In this document: positions 1 through 6,904 of the stretch, in pieces
Position numbering within the stretch: the first letter of the stretch is position 1
Layout: every line of letters starts with the position of its first letter
DNA from: an uncultured Bacteroidales bacterium
GTDB taxonomy: Bacteria > Bacteroidota > Bacteroidia > Bacteroidales > UBA932
Direction of reading: 5' to 3'
Assembly (NCBI GenBank): GCA_900322025.1
Contig: ONYJ01000087.1
Span: 1 to 6,904, forward strand
Length of the DNA: 6,904 nt
Notes under the pieces: model-generated
Databases searched by the model: none
What the model was told of the DNA's origin: nothing
What the model saw: only the letters and a program-made list of their open reading frames with translations
Position numbers and translations under genes: made by a program

Positions 1-1
1 A

Positions 2-2812
2 GCTCAAAACTGGCAAGAAAACCTCCAAGAGGCTAAACAATTATATGTAAATAAAATGTATCAGAGTGCCCAAACTCTCTTTCTGGAGGCTATAAAACAA
101 ATAAAAGCTCAAGGAGGAGGAGCTGAAAGTGCTTTGGAAGAAGCAGAAGGATATGGCTTGCTATGCGGAATATATCTGTCTCAAAATGGCACTGAAAAAC
201 AAGCTTCGAGCTATAAAAGAAAGTACCCATCTTCGCCACTTATTCCGCAAATCAGTTTTGCGGCGGCTTCTGTATATTTTTCCAAAGACAACTATTCCAA
301 GGCTTTAGCCCTGATGGAAGAATTACAACCAGCAGAAATCGATAAAGATAGCCGCAACCAATACTTACTTCAAAAGGGTATTTGCCTAATGAAAGCCCAG
401 AGAATGATAGAAGCGCAAAATCATTTTATGGAAATCGATCCAAAAAGCAAACTCTATCAGCAGGGGCTATACTACTTAGGTTATACAGATTATCTGAGCG
501 GCAACTTCAAAGAGGCCATAGACAATTTTACCAAATCCTCTCATCCGAAAGCCTCTCTACTCACGGCCGAATGTTATTTTATGCTAAAAGACTATCGGTA
601 TGTATTTGAGCACGCAAACAACATAAACCTATACGAAGGCGCAGAAAAAGCCAGATTTGCAAGAATCGTATCGGAATCGGCCTATGCTTTAGGACATTCT
701 TCGGAAGCACAGCGTTACTTTAACATCTACTCCAACCAAAAGGAGATGAGCAAAACAGATAACTTCTACAGCGGAATGTTAGCCTATACTCAGGGCAGAT
801 GGAGAGAGGCGGCGTCTATGTTTGAACAATGCGTTATGTTCGGCGATGCAGACTCCCTCACTCAGAATGCCTTTTACAGATTAGGCAGATGCTACATAGA
901 AGAAAAAGATAAGGTTTCGGCTGCCGACTATTTTAATAAGGCAGCACAACTAAATTTTAATCAGCAGGTTAAGGAAGATGCCTTTTTCAATTACAGCAAG
1001 CTGAGCTTTGACCTGTGGTCTAATGCAGATGCCTTGTACGAGTACCTGAAAATCTATAATCCAGACACACAAAAGAAAGATGAGACATTGGGCTATATAG
1101 CAACAAAATGCTTGGAAGACAACAATTATCAAGATGCTATAACAGCATTGGAACAAATAGTCAAACCCTCTGTTGCCGATATTTCAAATTTGCAAAAAGC
1201 CTATTTCCTAATGGGAATGGAGCTTTTAGACAAAGACCGCTACATACCATCGCAGAAATATCTCAGGAAAGCATCTGAAATTGGCAATAACCAATCTATA
1301 AGCAACTTGTCTGCCTTTTGGCTTGCCGAAAGCCTATTCCGTTCAGATAAATTTGAAGAATCTCTTGCACTGCTGGAAGAGCTTCAGCAGAACAATTCTT
1401 TCAAAAATTCAAACGAATATAACTTATCGCTATTTAACAGCGGATATTGCCGTCTGAGGCTCAATAACTTAGATGCAGCTTATAAAGATTTTCTCGCATA
1501 TAGCAATATAGGTGGAGATTATTCTTTAGAAGCCATATTAAGAATGGCCGACATAAAGTTTATGCAGCGAGACTTTAAATCTGCATCTAAATTCTATTCG
1601 GCTATGGCTTCAACCGGCAACTACTCCCAAAAATATCTCGATGCAGCTTTGCAGTATGCTAAAGCCGAGGGACTTATGGGGAACACAAAGAGAAAAAGCG
1701 AAATACTTGCACAATACACCTCAAAAGAATATTCGACTGCAACAGGCTACACCGAAGCACTTTATGAACTTGGCAGAACACAAGTACAACGAAACGATTT
1801 CAAATCTGCCGAAGGTTCTTTCCTAAAGCTTGTAAATAACCCTACAGATAGTTTATTCTACACAAAATCATTGATAGAGTTAGGCATGTTGTATGCAAAT
1901 ACCGGCAACAATAAAAAAGCCAAGGAGTACTACAAAAAAGTTGCCGCCATCAATCCTTCTTCGGAAGATGCACAAGCCGCTATAAATGCCTATCAAAATA
2001 TCTGCAACCAAGAAGGTTCTCCAGACGAATTCCTAAAATGGGTTGCAGAGCTACAGTCTTCAGAGCAAAAGCTTTCAGGAAGTAAAGATGAGTATATTGT
2101 ACTGCTATTCAACTCTGCAGAGCAAGTTTTTCTGGCAGAAAAGTATGAGGCTGCCGCAGAAGGTTTTAGAAAATTCATAGAAGAATATCCTCTATATCAA
2201 CCAGAAAAATCATGGTATTATCTTGCAGAAAGTCTTTCTCGCCTATCGGAGTATTCAGAAGCTGCAGAAGCCTACTCCAAACTTGCAGATCTGGCTACAA
2301 GCACAAACAGCAAAAACAGATACGCCATGCAAGAAATGCAGATGTTATATCAAGGCAAAGATTTTAACAAACTGATTCTAAAATCGTCTGCTTATATAGA
2401 GAGGCTGAATTTGTCTGAGGCAGACAACAGACAAGTTTCTTACTTCTTAGGTAAAGCTTTGTTAAACGAAGGGCATGCAGACAGAGCCATGGAGATAATT
2501 AGAGAGTTAGCAGAAACTCCAACAGATATTATTGGGGCCGAAGCATCATATCTTATTGTTAAAGATGCCTTTGACAGAGGCAAGTTCGATAAGGTAGAAC
2601 AACTAGTATTTGCTCTTGCAGAAGAAAATATAGACAGATATTATCTTGCAAAATGCTATCTTCTATTAGGCGATTCATATCTCGAACAAAATGACTTTGA
2701 GCAAGCTGTGGCTGTTTATAACAGTATTTATCAATCTTATAAAGGAGATGGGCAGATTACCCAGATAGCAGAAACCAAGATGAAAGCCGCTAAAGAGAAA
2801 TTAAATAAATAA
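2..2812 (+). CDS. Large exported(?) tetratricopeptide-repeat protein, 5' end outside the window
   Basis: The reading frame is open from base 2: 18 in-frame codons precede the ATG at 56. That ATG lies inside a helix (..KQLYVNKMYQSAQTLF..), so it is probably internal and the gene starts upstream. The first visible codons read Ala-Gln, which would suit the end of a signal peptide, so only the export signal may be missing (inference). Counting from Met56, 918 residues follow, nearly all alpha-helical TPR hairpins with the usual small, aromatic and Ala positions. Clear units lie near residues 138-162, 235-262, 272-298, 381-407, 418-444, 457-483, 491-518, 567-594, 603-633, 681-709, 719-746, 793-820 and 860-891. 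Examples are YYLGYTDYLSGNFKEAIDNF and LGDSYLEQNDFEQAVAVYN. No enzymatic domain or membrane segment is visible. TPR arrays generally bind proteins, so a scaffold in the periplasm or at the outer membrane is likely. The barrel gene follows after 8 bases, implying co-transcription. The family is recognised only as a roughly 1000-residue Bacteroidota TPR protein; its function is unknown to me. Confidence 0.88.
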   Translation, partial: AQNWQENLQEAKQLYVNKMYQSAQTLFLEAIKQIKAQGGGAESALEEAEGYGLLCGIYLSQNGTEKQASSYKRKYPSSPLIPQISFAAASVYFSKDNYSKALALMEELQPAEIDKDSRNQYLLQKGICLMKAQRMIEAQNHFMEIDPKSKLYQQGLYYLGYTDYLSGNFKEAIDNFTKSSHPKASLLTAECYFMLKDYRYVFEHANNINLYEGAEKARFARIVSESAYALGHSSEAQRYFNIYSNQKEMSKTDNFYSGMLAYTQGRWREAASMFEQCVMFGDADSLTQNAFYRLGRCYIEEKDKVSAADYFNKAAQLNFNQQVKEDAFFNYSKLSFDLWSNADALYEYLKIYNPDTQKKDETLGYIATKCLEDNNYQDAITALEQIVKPSVADISNLQKAYFLMGMELLDKDRYIPSQKYLRKASEIGNNQSISNLSAFWLAESLFRSDKFEESLALLEELQQNNSFKNSNEYNLSLFNSGYCRLRLNNLDAAYKDFLAYSNIGGDYSLEAILRMADIKFMQRDFKSASKFYSAMASTGNYSQKYLDAALQYAKAEGLMGNTKRKSEILAQYTSKEYSTATGYTEALYELGRTQVQRNDFKSAEGSFLKLVNNPTDSLFYTKSLIELGMLYANTGNNKKAKEYYKKVAAINPSSEDAQAAINAYQNICNQEGSPDEFLKWVAELQSSEQKLSGSKDEYIVLLFNSAEQVFLAEKYEAAAEGFRKFIEEYPLYQPEKSWYYLAESLSRLSEYSEAAEAYSKLADLATSTNSKNRYAMQEMQMLYQGKDFNKLILKSSAYIERLNLSEADNRQVSYFLGKALLNEGHADRAMEIIRELAETPTDIIGAEASYLIVKDAFDRGKFDKVEQLVFALAEENIDRYYLAKCYLLLGDSYLEQNDFEQAVAVYNSIYQSYKGDGQITQIAETKMKAAKEKLNK

Positions 2813-2820
2813 TACTCAAT

Positions 2821-4647
2821 ATGACAGTAATAAAACTACATGGGATAAAAGCAATGTTGGCAATACTCGCAATATTTGCCAGTACAGCTTTAATTGCACA
2901 AAATCAGTATGGTAAAGTAGAGGTAAAAAAAGATTACGAATCAGATTTGACGGGAGCCAAGAAGAGAGCTCTGAAAGTTGATTTTTCAGACACTCTTAAA
3001 AAATTTGATTTGAATATGAGCTACCGTATTCAAGACAAGCAACTCAGAGATTTATATGCTTTTACCCCCATGCCTTCGGCTAAAATATCCGCAGAAAACA
3101 TAGACGAAATACCATCATTTATGGCAAAAGTTGGTGTGGCTCTACCGTTAGCACCTACATTTGGAGTTTGGTACCAGCCTATGGTTGGCAATGCAGATTT
3201 GGTTACTCTAAAAGCAATTCACGACTCCTATCACGACAAGTCAAAAATTGCAGACATAAATACCTCCAACAAGGTTTATGCAACCGATAATGATGTACAA
3301 GCAAAAAACTGGAAAAACACCATAGGAGCCCAATACACACATATTTGGGATAATGCACAGATAAACGCAGGCATCAACTTTCATAATGCAGGATACTATT
3401 ACTACGGAATAGATCTCACCAAATATGCACAAGTCGCTATAATTCCAGACTTTGCAGAGTTCCGCAGCAAAGACTTTATGAAAAAGAACATGTCTCACAA
3501 GTATAATCAGATAGAAGCTACACTTGGCGTAAATTCCATCGAATCTGAGAACTATGCAGGCAAATTCCACTATAACGGCAAGGTATCGTTTACCTCCACG
3601 GCCGACAATGCAAAGTTTCTTATAATTCCTGAAGATATACTACTCCCGATGCCTACAGAGCCTTACAATGCCAAACTTACAGAAAATCTCCTCATAGCCA
3701 GCCTTGAGTTCGGGCCAACTGTAGGCCGGTATTCAATGATTACAGCAGGCATCAGCTCGCAGTCTGCCTTTTATTCCCAAGAGCAGAATTATCACCTGAG
3801 CCTACTAGATGCTACATTGATTTACAAACTTCGCAGAAATGGTTTTTCTATGGATTTAGGGGCTAAAATCAGCTTTAGCTTCAACAATAAAAGCGGTAGT
3901 GACAAGTACCACAATTATGTTTCGCCAAAGGTATCTATCAACTACAACATAGAAAACAGTAAAACTTGGCTATATGCCATTGCAGATGGCGGCAATAGCA
4001 TAAACAGCTATGCTTCACTGATGGAAAGGTGTCCGTATATTTCACCTGTAATAGATTTGAGAGAGAGCGGCACCCCTCTTTATACAAAAGTGGGTATCAA
4101 GGGCATGGCCTCAGCCGAATTAGACTTTGACTTATATGTGGGTGCTGCTTACAAAAAGGGAATGCTCCAGCTCACAGACAATCCGCTAAGAGCCACCTAC
4201 TCCAATCATAAAGAAGCCTTTATAGGATTAAAAACAGGCTTCAAAACCAAGGGCTTTGCTGCAGGTGCAGATGCCAAATATTCTTACTACACAAAGGGCA
4301 AGAGGTATGGAGGCTATACCTCCGATAAGCTTTTCAAAGGACAACCAGCCGGCTACCCTCCTTTTGAAGCAAACTTTTATGCAGAAACCAACATAAACGA
4401 AAAACTCTATATCGGGGCCAATTTGTACGCCAGAAGTGCCACACCGGCATCTCCTTTCCTGTTTAACGGAAATAAAACAAAGTATAACGGCTATGCAGAT
4501 TTAGGTGTTTATGCACAGTATGTAATAGATAATCATTTTACAGCATACATAAATGGGGGCAATCTTTTGAATGCAAAACGCATCAACTATGGAATGTATG
4601 TAGAAAGAGGCGTAAATGTAGGCCTGGGACTATTGGTTAAGTTCTGA
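2821..4647 (+). CDS. Outer-membrane beta-barrel protein, TonB-receptor-like but without a plug domain
   Basis: This 608-residue protein begins with a signal peptide: basic residues at 5-10 (KLHGIK), a hydrophobic core at about 11-24, and a probable signal peptidase I site after Ala26 (LIA|Q). ATG 2821 is the first in-frame start after a stop at 2806. Residues 31-70 contain a charged motif (VEVKKDYESDLTGAKK) and then a short segment around FSDTLKKFDLNMSYRI. From about 100 to the C-terminus the sequence alternates polar and hydrophobic/aromatic residues, as in amphipathic strands (for example 169-187, 287-311, 330-354, 421-446, 464-490, 514-537, 555-580). The last strand ends GVNVGLGLLVKF, with the C-terminal Phe typical of outer-membrane barrels. 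The NLLN segment at 581-584 resembles the end of TonB-dependent receptors. At this length I see no plug domain, carboxypeptidase-like N-domain or obvious TonB box. It matches my recollection of a Bacteroidota family often annotated 'TonB-dependent receptor' and found beside a large TPR gene. The substrate is unknown; it may be an uptake channel or a structural partner of the TPR protein. Confidence 0.85.
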   Translation: MTVIKLHGIKAMLAILAIFASTALIAQNQYGKVEVKKDYESDLTGAKKRALKVDFSDTLKKFDLNMSYRIQDKQLRDLYAFTPMPSAKISAENIDEIPSFMAKVGVALPLAPTFGVWYQPMVGNADLVTLKAIHDSYHDKSKIADINTSNKVYATDNDVQAKNWKNTIGAQYTHIWDNAQINAGINFHNAGYYYYGIDLTKYAQVAIIPDFAEFRSKDFMKKNMSHKYNQIEATLGVNSIESENYAGKFHYNGKVSFTSTADNAKFLIIPEDILLPMPTEPYNAKLTENLLIASLEFGPTVGRYSMITAGISSQSAFYSQEQNYHLSLLDATLIYKLRRNGFSMDLGAKISFSFNNKSGSDKYHNYVSPKVSINYNIENSKTWLYAIADGGNSINSYASLMERCPYISPVIDLRESGTPLYTKVGIKGMASAELDFDLYVGAAYKKGMLQLTDNPLRATYSNHKEAFIGLKTGFKTKGFAAGADAKYSYYTKGKRYGGYTSDKLFKGQPAGYPPFEANFYAETNINEKLYIGANLYARSATPASPFLFNGNKTKYNGYADLGVYAQYVIDNHFTAYINGGNLLNAKRINYGMYVERGVNVGLGLLVKF

Positions 4648-4663
4648 TTTTTTCTTAAATTTG
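4632..4663 (+). promoter_or_regulatory. Probable Bacteroidota-type promoter for gyrB
   Basis: TAAATTTG at 4656-4663 matches the Bacteroidota -7 consensus TAnnTTTG exactly. A near-match to the -33 element TTTG (ATTG, 3 of 4 bases) lies at 4632-4635, leaving a 20-base spacer, which is close to normal for this phylum. Transcription would begin near 4667-4670, giving a leader of only about 20 bases before the ATG at 4688. The -33 half and the spacer lie partly inside the end of the barrel gene. A weaker -7-like box, TTAATTTG, lies at 4673-4680. AT-rich DNA yields such matches by chance, so confidence is moderate. Confidence 0.45.
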
Positions 4664-4687
4664 CTAGGTTATTTAATTTGAAGAAAG

Positions 4688-6676
4688 ATGAGCGAAAAAG
4701 AGTTGAATGCGAATGCTTCTTCCGGCAACTACAATGCCGAAAGCATTCAGGTACTTGAGGGGTTGGAGGCTGTTAGAAAGCGTCCTTCCATGTATATCGG
4801 AGATATTGGAGAAAGAGGCTTGCACCATCTGGTGTACGAAGTTGTAGATAATTCAATAGATGAGGCTCTGGCCGGTTTCTGCAGTAATATATCTGTTTTC
4901 ATTAACGAAGATAATTCCATAACGGTTACAGACGATGGTAGAGGAATCCCTACCGGTATGCACGAAAAAGAACACAGAAGTGCGCTGGAAGTTGTTCTGA
5001 CCATACTACATGCCGGTGGAAAATTCAATAAAGGGAGCTACAAGGTTTCCGGCGGTCTGCACGGTGTGGGAGTAAGCTGCGTAAACGCTCTATCTGTATA
5101 TCTGAGGGCAGAAATTCACAGAGAAGGAAAAATATTTGTTCAAGAGTACTCAAAGGGCAAGCCTACTACAGAAGTTACAGTAGTGGGAGATGCTACTGAT
5201 ACCGGAACTACTATAACCTTCAAACCAGATCCTGAAATTTTTACCCTGACAACCGTATATAACTACGATATACTTGCAGCCAGACTCCGCGAACTCGCAT
5301 TCCTGAACAAGAAAGTTAGGCTCAGTATTACAGATAAAAGATATAAAGCCTCTGACGACGAAGAAGATACCCCAAAAGAAAAGAAGCAAGTATTCTATTC
5401 CGAGGAAGGCTTAAAAGAGTTTGTGGCATACCTAGATGGCAATCGCACACATCTTACAGAATCCCCAATCTACTTAGAAACAGACAAAACCGGCATTCCT
5501 ATAGAGATTGCCATGCAGTATAATACAGAATACAGCGAAAACGTACATTCGTATGTAAACAATATCAATACAATAGAAGGCGGTACCCACCTTACCGGCT
5601 TCCGCGGAGGTCTTACTTCCACCTTAAAAAACTATGCAGACAAGCAAGGTCTGCTTAAAAATGTGAAAGTAGAAATTTCTCCGGACGATTTCCGAGAAGG
5701 TCTCACAGCCGTTATTTCCGTAAAAGTTGCCGAACCTCAATTTGAGGGACAGACAAAGACAAAGTTAGGAAATGCCGAAGTACGCTCTGCTGTAAGTAAG
5801 GCTGTTAGCGAGGCTCTCGAAAACTATCTCGAGGAAAATCCTAAAGAAGCTCGCAAGATTGTAGATAAAGTCATTCTCGCTGCACAAGCCAGACAGGCTG
5901 CCCGTAAAGCCAGAGAAATGGTTCAGAGAAAGAGCGGTATGAGCGGAGTTGGTATGCCCGATAAGCTTGCAGACTGCTCAGACAGAGATCCGGCAAAGTG
6001 CGAACTCTTTATTGTTGAGGGAGATTCCGCAGGAGGTACAGCAAAAGAAGGGCGTAACCGTCAGTATCAGGCCATTCTGCCTCTGAGAGGTAAAATCCTC
6101 AATGTGGAAAAAGCTATGGAACACAGAGTGTTTGATAGCGATACCATACGCAACATATACACAGCACTTGGAGTTACCGTAGGCACAGAAGAAGATAGCA
6201 AAGCTCTTAATCTAAGCAAATTAAGGTATCATAAAATTATTATCATGGCCGATGCCGATGTTGACGGAGCTCATATTACCACACTCATTCTTACCTTCTT
6301 CTTCCGCTACATGATAGATTTGATTAAGAACGGCTATGTGTATTGCGCCACTCCACCGCTCTACAAAGTTGAGAAGAAGAGTCAGAAAGAGCCTAAACCA
6401 CATTACTGCTGGAGCGACGACGAAAAAGACAGAATCGTTGAAGAGTTGGGAGGTATAAATAATGTACGCATCCAGAGATACAAAGGTTTGGGAGAAATGA
6501 GCCAAGACCAGTTGGCAGATACCACCATGGATCCTCAACACAGAATTTTGAGAAAGGTTTATATAGAAAATGCTGCTGAAGCAGACAGAATATTCTCTAT
6601 GCTAATGGGAGATGATGTACCACCAAGAAGAGAATTTATTGAACAGCACGCTAAATACGCAAATATAGATGCATAG
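4688..6676 (+). CDS. gyrB: DNA gyrase subunit B (ATPase subunit of type IIA topoisomerase)
   Basis: GyrB pairs with GyrA as A2B2 gyrase and uses ATP to introduce negative supercoils into DNA in the cytoplasm. The 662 residues are complete, and ATG 4688 is fixed by an in-frame TGA at 4679. GHKL ATPase domain: EVVDNSIDEA at 51-60 (catalytic Glu51, Asn55 for Mg), DDGRGIP at 82-88 (Asp82 for adenine), GGKF at 110-113 and the lid GGLHGVGV at 122-129. The transducer domain carries QTKTKLG at 355-361 (Lys357 should contact the gamma-phosphate). TOPRIM domain: EGDSAGG at 444-450 and DADVD at 522-526, the metal-binding acids. The C-terminal part has QRYKGLGEM at 596-604 and ends MGDDVPPRREFIE, a GyrB rather than ParE style tail. 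The length fits the short GyrB form without the roughly 165-residue insertion of the E. coli protein. An acidic/basic low-complexity stretch at 222-233 appears to be a linker. All key residues are present. It lies 40 bases after the barrel gene, probably with its own promoter, and overlaps the next gene by 8 bases. Confidence 0.98.
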   Translation: MSEKELNANASSGNYNAESIQVLEGLEAVRKRPSMYIGDIGERGLHHLVYEVVDNSIDEALAGFCSNISVFINEDNSITVTDDGRGIPTGMHEKEHRSALEVVLTILHAGGKFNKGSYKVSGGLHGVGVSCVNALSVYLRAEIHREGKIFVQEYSKGKPTTEVTVVGDATDTGTTITFKPDPEIFTLTTVYNYDILAARLRELAFLNKKVRLSITDKRYKASDDEEDTPKEKKQVFYSEEGLKEFVAYLDGNRTHLTESPIYLETDKTGIPIEIAMQYNTEYSENVHSYVNNINTIEGGTHLTGFRGGLTSTLKNYADKQGLLKNVKVEISPDDFREGLTAVISVKVAEPQFEGQTKTKLGNAEVRSAVSKAVSEALENYLEENPKEARKIVDKVILAAQARQAARKAREMVQRKSGMSGVGMPDKLADCSDRDPAKCELFIVEGDSAGGTAKEGRNRQYQAILPLRGKILNVEKAMEHRVFDSDTIRNIYTALGVTVGTEEDSKALNLSKLRYHKIIIMADADVDGAHITTLILTFFFRYMIDLIKNGYVYCATPPLYKVEKKSQKEPKPHYCWSDDEKDRIVEELGGINNVRIQRYKGLGEMSQDQLADTTMDPQHRILRKVYIENAAEADRIFSMLMGDDVPPRREFIEQHAKYANIDA

Positions 6677-6904
6677 TAAATTAAGATATCTTTGTATTAT
6701 CTTGTCGCTTATGCTTTTTGCTGGGCCGCAAGTTCAGGCTCAAACCAAAATAGGGCAGATAATCAAAGGTTTATTTTCGGGCAACAAAGCTCCGCAGGAA
6801 GAAGCATACGAGATACCCATACAGTTGCTGATGCCCAGAGATAAACTCCACAATATAACCTACGCACAAATAACAGGCAATGCATTAGACGAGCCCTTTG
6901 GCAT
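6669..6904 (+). CDS. Exported protein of unknown function, 3' end outside the window
   Basis: An open frame starts at ATG 6669, inside the last codons of gyrB (ATGCATAG, 8-base overlap, shifted frame), and is still open at the right edge after 78 full codons. The N-terminus is a textbook signal peptide: basic start MHSKLRY, hydrophobic core LCIILSLMLFAG at residues 8-19, then PQVQA with a probable cleavage after Ala24 (VQA|QT). There is no lipobox cysteine at the site, so signal peptidase I is expected and the protein should reach the periplasm or outer membrane. The next ATG, at 6711, would remove the charged n-region and most of the hydrophobic core, so 6669 is preferred. The visible mature part (TKIGQIIKGLFSGNK, then YEIPIQLLMPRDKL) shows no motif I recognise. 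The overlap suggests translation coupled to gyrB. The signal peptide makes a chance frame unlikely, but too little is visible to name a family. Confidence 0.8.
   Translation, partial: MHSKLRYLCIILSLMLFAGPQVQAQTKIGQIIKGLFSGNKAPQEEAYEIPIQLLMPRDKLHNITYAQITGNALDEPFG

Noticed and set aside
4640..4660. T-rich run after the barrel stop (ATTTTTTCTT) as a possible intrinsic terminator
   Set aside because: I found no GC-rich inverted repeat directly before the T run, so a hairpin terminator is not supported; read-through into gyrB remains possible.
4747..5028. Antisense open frame of 93 codons within gyrB
   Set aside because: It lies wholly opposite the GHKL ATPase domain of a conserved gene and has no recognisable motif or start context. 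The other short frames overlapping the three long genes (for example 382-609, 3241-3570, 5150-5389, 6221-6541) were dismissed for the same reason.
6086..6088. Arg467 at the position of E. coli GyrB Lys447, a quinolone-resistance site
   Set aside because: Arg in LPLRGKIL is the normal residue in many wild-type bacterial GyrB proteins. Asp446, Arg145 and Thr174, equivalent to other known drug-resistance sites (E. coli Asp426, Arg136, Thr165), are unchanged, so no acquired resistance is indicated.
4688..6676. ParE (topoisomerase IV) instead of GyrB
   Set aside because: The length, the QTKTKLG motif and the MGDDVPPRREFIE tail follow the GyrB pattern, and the overall sequence reads as Bacteroidota GyrB.
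6687..6694. TATCTTTG, a perfect TAnnTTTG match just after gyrB
   Set aside because: It lies inside the signal-peptide coding region of the downstream gene, has no TTTG-like element about 20 bases upstream, and would only serve the poor alternative start at 6711. Chance is the simpler explanation.
1..6904. Mobile elements, CRISPR arrays, tRNA/rRNA genes, or a novel defence system
   Set aside because: I saw no transposase, integrase, nuclease or helicase motifs, no spaced direct repeats, no cloverleaf-like sequence and no sign of transferred DNA. Base composition looks even and the genes are tightly packed.

Overview
The window reads as ordinary chromosomal DNA from a member of the Bacteroidota, most likely Bacteroidales. 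Supporting evidence: a short-form GyrB with no large C-terminal insertion; exported proteins whose signal peptides end in A-Q; no convincing Shine-Dalgarno sequences before the starts; an AT-leaning composition; and a TAnnTTTG -7 box in front of gyrB. Genus or species cannot be fixed from the sequence alone.

Layout, all on the + strand: (1) 2-2812, a large tetratricopeptide-repeat (TPR) protein whose frame is already open at the left edge, so its N-terminus lies outside the window; (2) 2821-4647, an exported outer-membrane beta-barrel protein of 608 residues, starting after only 8 untranslated bases; (3) 4648-4687, a 40-base gap with a plausible Bacteroidota-type promoter; (4) 4688-6676, a complete gyrB; (5) 6669-6904, the first 78 codons of an exported protein whose ATG lies inside the end of gyrB (8-base overlap) and which runs off the right edge. 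Coding sequence covers almost everything: the only gaps are 8 and 40 bases. I see no RNA genes, repeats, mobile elements, CRISPR arrays or convincing terminators.

How the genes may work together: the TPR protein and the barrel are almost certainly one transcription unit. They fit a pairing I recall from many Bacteroidota genomes, a roughly 1000-residue exported TPR protein next to a plugless TonB-receptor-like barrel, with no experimental role that I know of. A joint outer-membrane/periplasm complex is a reasonable inference. GyrB is the ATPase subunit of DNA gyrase and is functionally unrelated to that pair; it may have its own promoter. The exported protein after gyrB is probably translationally coupled to it. 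No exotic defence, mobile or RNA-based system is visible. The uncharacterised envelope pair and the unknown exported gene coupled to gyrB are the parts most worth a second look.
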